Shown here piece after piece: positions 61,274 through 64,000 of a DNA stretch of 64,000 nucleotides. The DNA comes from Phaseolus vulgaris (Eukaryota > Streptophyta > Magnoliopsida > Fabales > Fabaceae): contig NC_023751.2 of the NCBI RefSeq assembly GCF_000499845.2, forward strand, positions 9,032,335 to 9,096,334, written 5' to 3'. The position numbers and the translations under genes were made by a program. The notes under the pieces are model-generated. The model saw only the letters and a list, made by a program, of their open reading frames with translations, did not search any database and was not told where the DNA came from. Each line of letters starts with the position of its first letter. Positions within the stretch are counted from its first letter, which is position 1.

Positions 61274-61660
61274 AAAAGCTTTATAGAGTTAGGAGAAAAC
61301 TCGATCTCCTCTATTTAATTTTTTTATGGGTAAATATTTATATATTTATCTAACAAGGCAAGTGCACACAAGTATTGTAGAAGCATTGTGAAAGATAGAA
61401 GAGGTTGATACAAATATGAAAAAAAAAATCTTATTTTCCAAAGCATGTTAAAATGAAAATTGTTGTCCATAATTTAAGTTGTACATACTAGAACATTATC
61501 ACTGTGATCCACACCTATTAGAATATTGGTTAATATGTTTCAAATCTAACATTAAGTCATTAATCTCTTACAACAACTAACTTCCCTTTCATAAATCTTA
61601 ACGATTTTACGTTAAATAAACAATTGTAGTACTTTTAGAAAAACATATATTTTCAATGAA
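58641..61660. other. AT-rich spacer
   Basis: No gene is recognised. One less random stretch at about 58976-59100 reads GGSFFAVKYSPNSVFTFFG on the plus strand but could not be assigned. A (TA)n run lies at 61238-61268. Confidence 0.5.
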
Positions 61661-62470
61661 AAAATATTTGTGAGAACACTTCTAACAATAAGATCCTTAT
61701 TACCCATAGCATTATCATCTACCTCCAAAATCATGGATTCTTCTTCCAATGCAAGCATTTGAGGATCTCAAAGGCTTTTGGCACTCTCACAACACCTTAG
61801 CCAATATAAGGCCCTTCTTTCCTTGAAGATATTATGAAGTAGCACATTGAAGAAAGTGGTGGCAAGGTTGTTTCACAAGTGTGGTTTCCAGAAGCAACAA
61901 CTCTTGTTTGTCAAACCCTAAAAAAGTTTAGATAAAAAAAGTTGTTGTTTTGATTTGCCTTTTTGAAGGGGATGATGAAGATCTAAGAGTCATTTTCACT
62001 AATTGCTCTTCCAAGCTCTCTACCCACTTGAGTTGTAAACACACAAAATACCATAATCATTGAACATATTCATGAAGTAAAACTAAATCCCATATAAAGA
62101 TATTTTTCCTTTCACTATTTGAATAGAAAACTTGAAAATATATTATTTACAATAAAGTGCAAGGGAGAGAACCAAATTCCGTTAGACCATACGAAATAAT
62201 TTCAGTACCTTTGACACTAAGGTTTTAATGATGACCACCTTAAATGTCTTCTTCTGAATCAACAATTGAGTCCTTTGATTCTTCAACTCACTGCTGGTTG
62301 AAGTTGTGACAATGCAACTATTCGTCAAAGTTTTGATTGAACACTCTCACAAATAGTTGGATGCAAAACTCCTGTAGATTATCAACAAGAATGTGTGCTT
62401 GATTCAGTGATTGGGGATTTGAATTGGAGAATTTGGAATGATGATTGTGTTTGGATGCAACTATTTTATG
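61661..62470. other. Less AT-rich island of unknown nature
   Basis: Base composition rises compared with both sides, and short coding-like pieces appear on the plus strand (LSQYKALLSLK near 61793, then KTPVDYQQECVLDSVIGDLNW near 62364). They are separated by stops and match no family I recognise. This could be a decayed gene or transposon fragment. Confidence 0.3.
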
Positions 62471-63254
62471 TAGTGTTTTTTTTAATTCTTTTAATTTTAT
62501 TAACGAATTAAATAATAGTACTTATGCATCATGTTTTCTTATCCCTATTGGTAGGTAATAATTGACAAATTCTTTGTCAATACACTTTTCCACATTTCCT
62601 ATTTTCTAGCCAATAATAATATTACATAGATATTTCAAGTAAACAATAATTCTTTGTTAATACACTTTTTTTTTTTCACATTCTTTTTTTCTAGTCAATA
62701 ATAATATTACATAAATATTTCTATAGATACAATAAATTTGCATACAAACCTTATCGATGTATAATTATTCATGAGAAATTGAGTTTGTTATTGTATTTAA
62801 AACTATAATCTTATAAACAAAAACAAAATAAAGCAATCCATACACACTAAAACAAGAACTTAAAAAAGGATAAAAGAAATAAAGAAAACAGTCGACCATA
62901 CTTAAATTTTTTTTTAATTGTTATTCAATTAATAATAATTAACTTCAAAGAAACTCCATAAAAATGTTGAATGTTTCTTCTATGTGATAATGTCTTGTAC
63001 ATTATCAATTTCATTAAACAATACAAGTTTTATGTTAAGCCTTAATAAAGCAGAACAAAATAGTATAAATTCACAAAATTATTTTTTCAAATGAATTTGA
63101 ATTTAATTTTCTCTTTTAAATATCTTCAATCACTAAATCGGATTTTATAAAAACAAGATAGTAAGTGAACGAATTCCAACTATTTATTATAATAAACTAT
63201 TCAAATTGATAGGCCTTAATTAAAATTTCCAATTCATATTTTTTATTTTAATGA

Positions 63255-63295
<41 letters not shown>

Positions 63296-64000
63296 CGTAT
63301 GTTTTGTGGAGTCATCTTCATGACCAATTGTAATAAACTAGGATTTTCTTAACCTTTCCTATCAATGATCTTTTTGTGTCACTCACATGATTAATTATCA
63401 ATTGTACAATTCAACATAATTCTTTCCTATAGTTTTCCTTTAGTTTTACCATCCAAAAAAGACAAAAATATAATCAGATTCAGTGTATTATTTTGCATCT
63501 TTAACTAGTTTCAACGTATAACATCCTTTCTTTCCTTCAATCTTTCCTCTTAACAAAAAAATTAATAATTTTTTACTGATTTTTTCAATTTCATTATTAT
63601 AATATGTTAAACATTTTTAATTTGGTTTTATATTTGAAAAATTAAATCAATATAATAGCTTCACAACATGTATTAATGTATTAAAGATGTGATCCTAAAT
63701 TTAACATAAGATATTATATTAACTTATTTTAAAAAAGTTAAAAACATTTAAAATAATTAAATGAAATTCAAATATCATCAAAATAAAATATAAAACTATT
63801 AAACCTAAAAAAATAAACAAACAACCACTGCCAAAGTTATTATTAATAACACATTCATTTATAATATTGAAACTACATTTGTCTTCATGACTAAAAAATT
63901 CTTTATTTTGATTTTATTTATAACATTTTGCCTCTTATGTTTGTCTTTGAATTCAATCTTATGTGATAATTAAATTAAGAAATATCATCTCTACAAGGTT
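62471..64000. other. AT-rich spacer to the end of the window
   Basis: No gene is recognised. A (TA)n microsatellite lies at about 63257-63293. Confidence 0.55.

Overview
The window looks like nuclear DNA of a dicot plant, most likely a legume of the Phaseoleae (Vigna/Phaseolus type). The evidence is: three intron-rich plant genes with GT-AG introns; very AT-rich spacers; abundant legume-type TRIM, copia, gypsy, CACTA and hAT remnants; and a small piece of plastid atpA inserted in the nucleus. The species assignment is inference from general character. No bacterial operons, CRISPR arrays, rRNA or intact tRNA genes were seen.

Protein-coding genes, all on the + strand: (1) the 3' part of an O-fucosyltransferase-family gene (539-5867, 5' end outside the window); (2) a complete SR34a-type SR splicing factor (CDS 11277-16021, 12 coding exons, 260 aa); (3) a complete CID-type poly(A)-binding-protein-interacting protein with a PAM2 motif and two RRMs (CDS 27647-33357, 10 exons, 376 aa). 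In all three, exon phases close across every junction. Genes 2 and 3 both act in mRNA metabolism (splicing; poly(A)-binding protein contact), but nothing in the sequence shows that they are co-regulated.

Layout: 1-6.4 kb O-FucT gene, with an intron that carries a 640-bp tandem duplication and TRIM-like relics. 6.4-10 kb AT-rich spacer. 10-16.3 kb SR34a gene, with a 14-copy 36-bp array filling an intron that is open in frame. 16.3-27.2 kb AT-rich spacer with a palindromic TRIM, a hAT-like end and a 795-bp CACTA element. 27.2-33.7 kb CID gene. 33.7-44 kb AT-rich spacer with a degraded CACTA transposase fragment. 44.1-46.9 kb decayed copia retrotransposon with a ~219-bp plastid atpA insert, followed at once by a fold-back element. 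48.4-50.9 kb gypsy-type ORF on the - strand carrying two TRIM insertions, one of them a three-LTR tandem form with an intact target-site duplication. 52.6-53.8 kb opposed LTR fragments with a GC-rich 29-bp minisatellite. 54.6-55.4 kb long inverted repeat. 55.76-57.94 kb transposon-like element whose interior is a ~67-copy, CpG-rich 26-bp minisatellite. 58-64 kb AT-rich, gene-poor.

The most noteworthy observations are the SR34a intron made of 14 identical-length units, which stays in frame with the upstream exon and ends at the TAG of its own splice acceptor; the three-LTR TRIM with its AAAAC target-site duplication; the palindromic TRIM whose arms share private variants; the plastid DNA plug inside copia integrase; and the 26-bp CpG-rich array inside a transposon-like shell.
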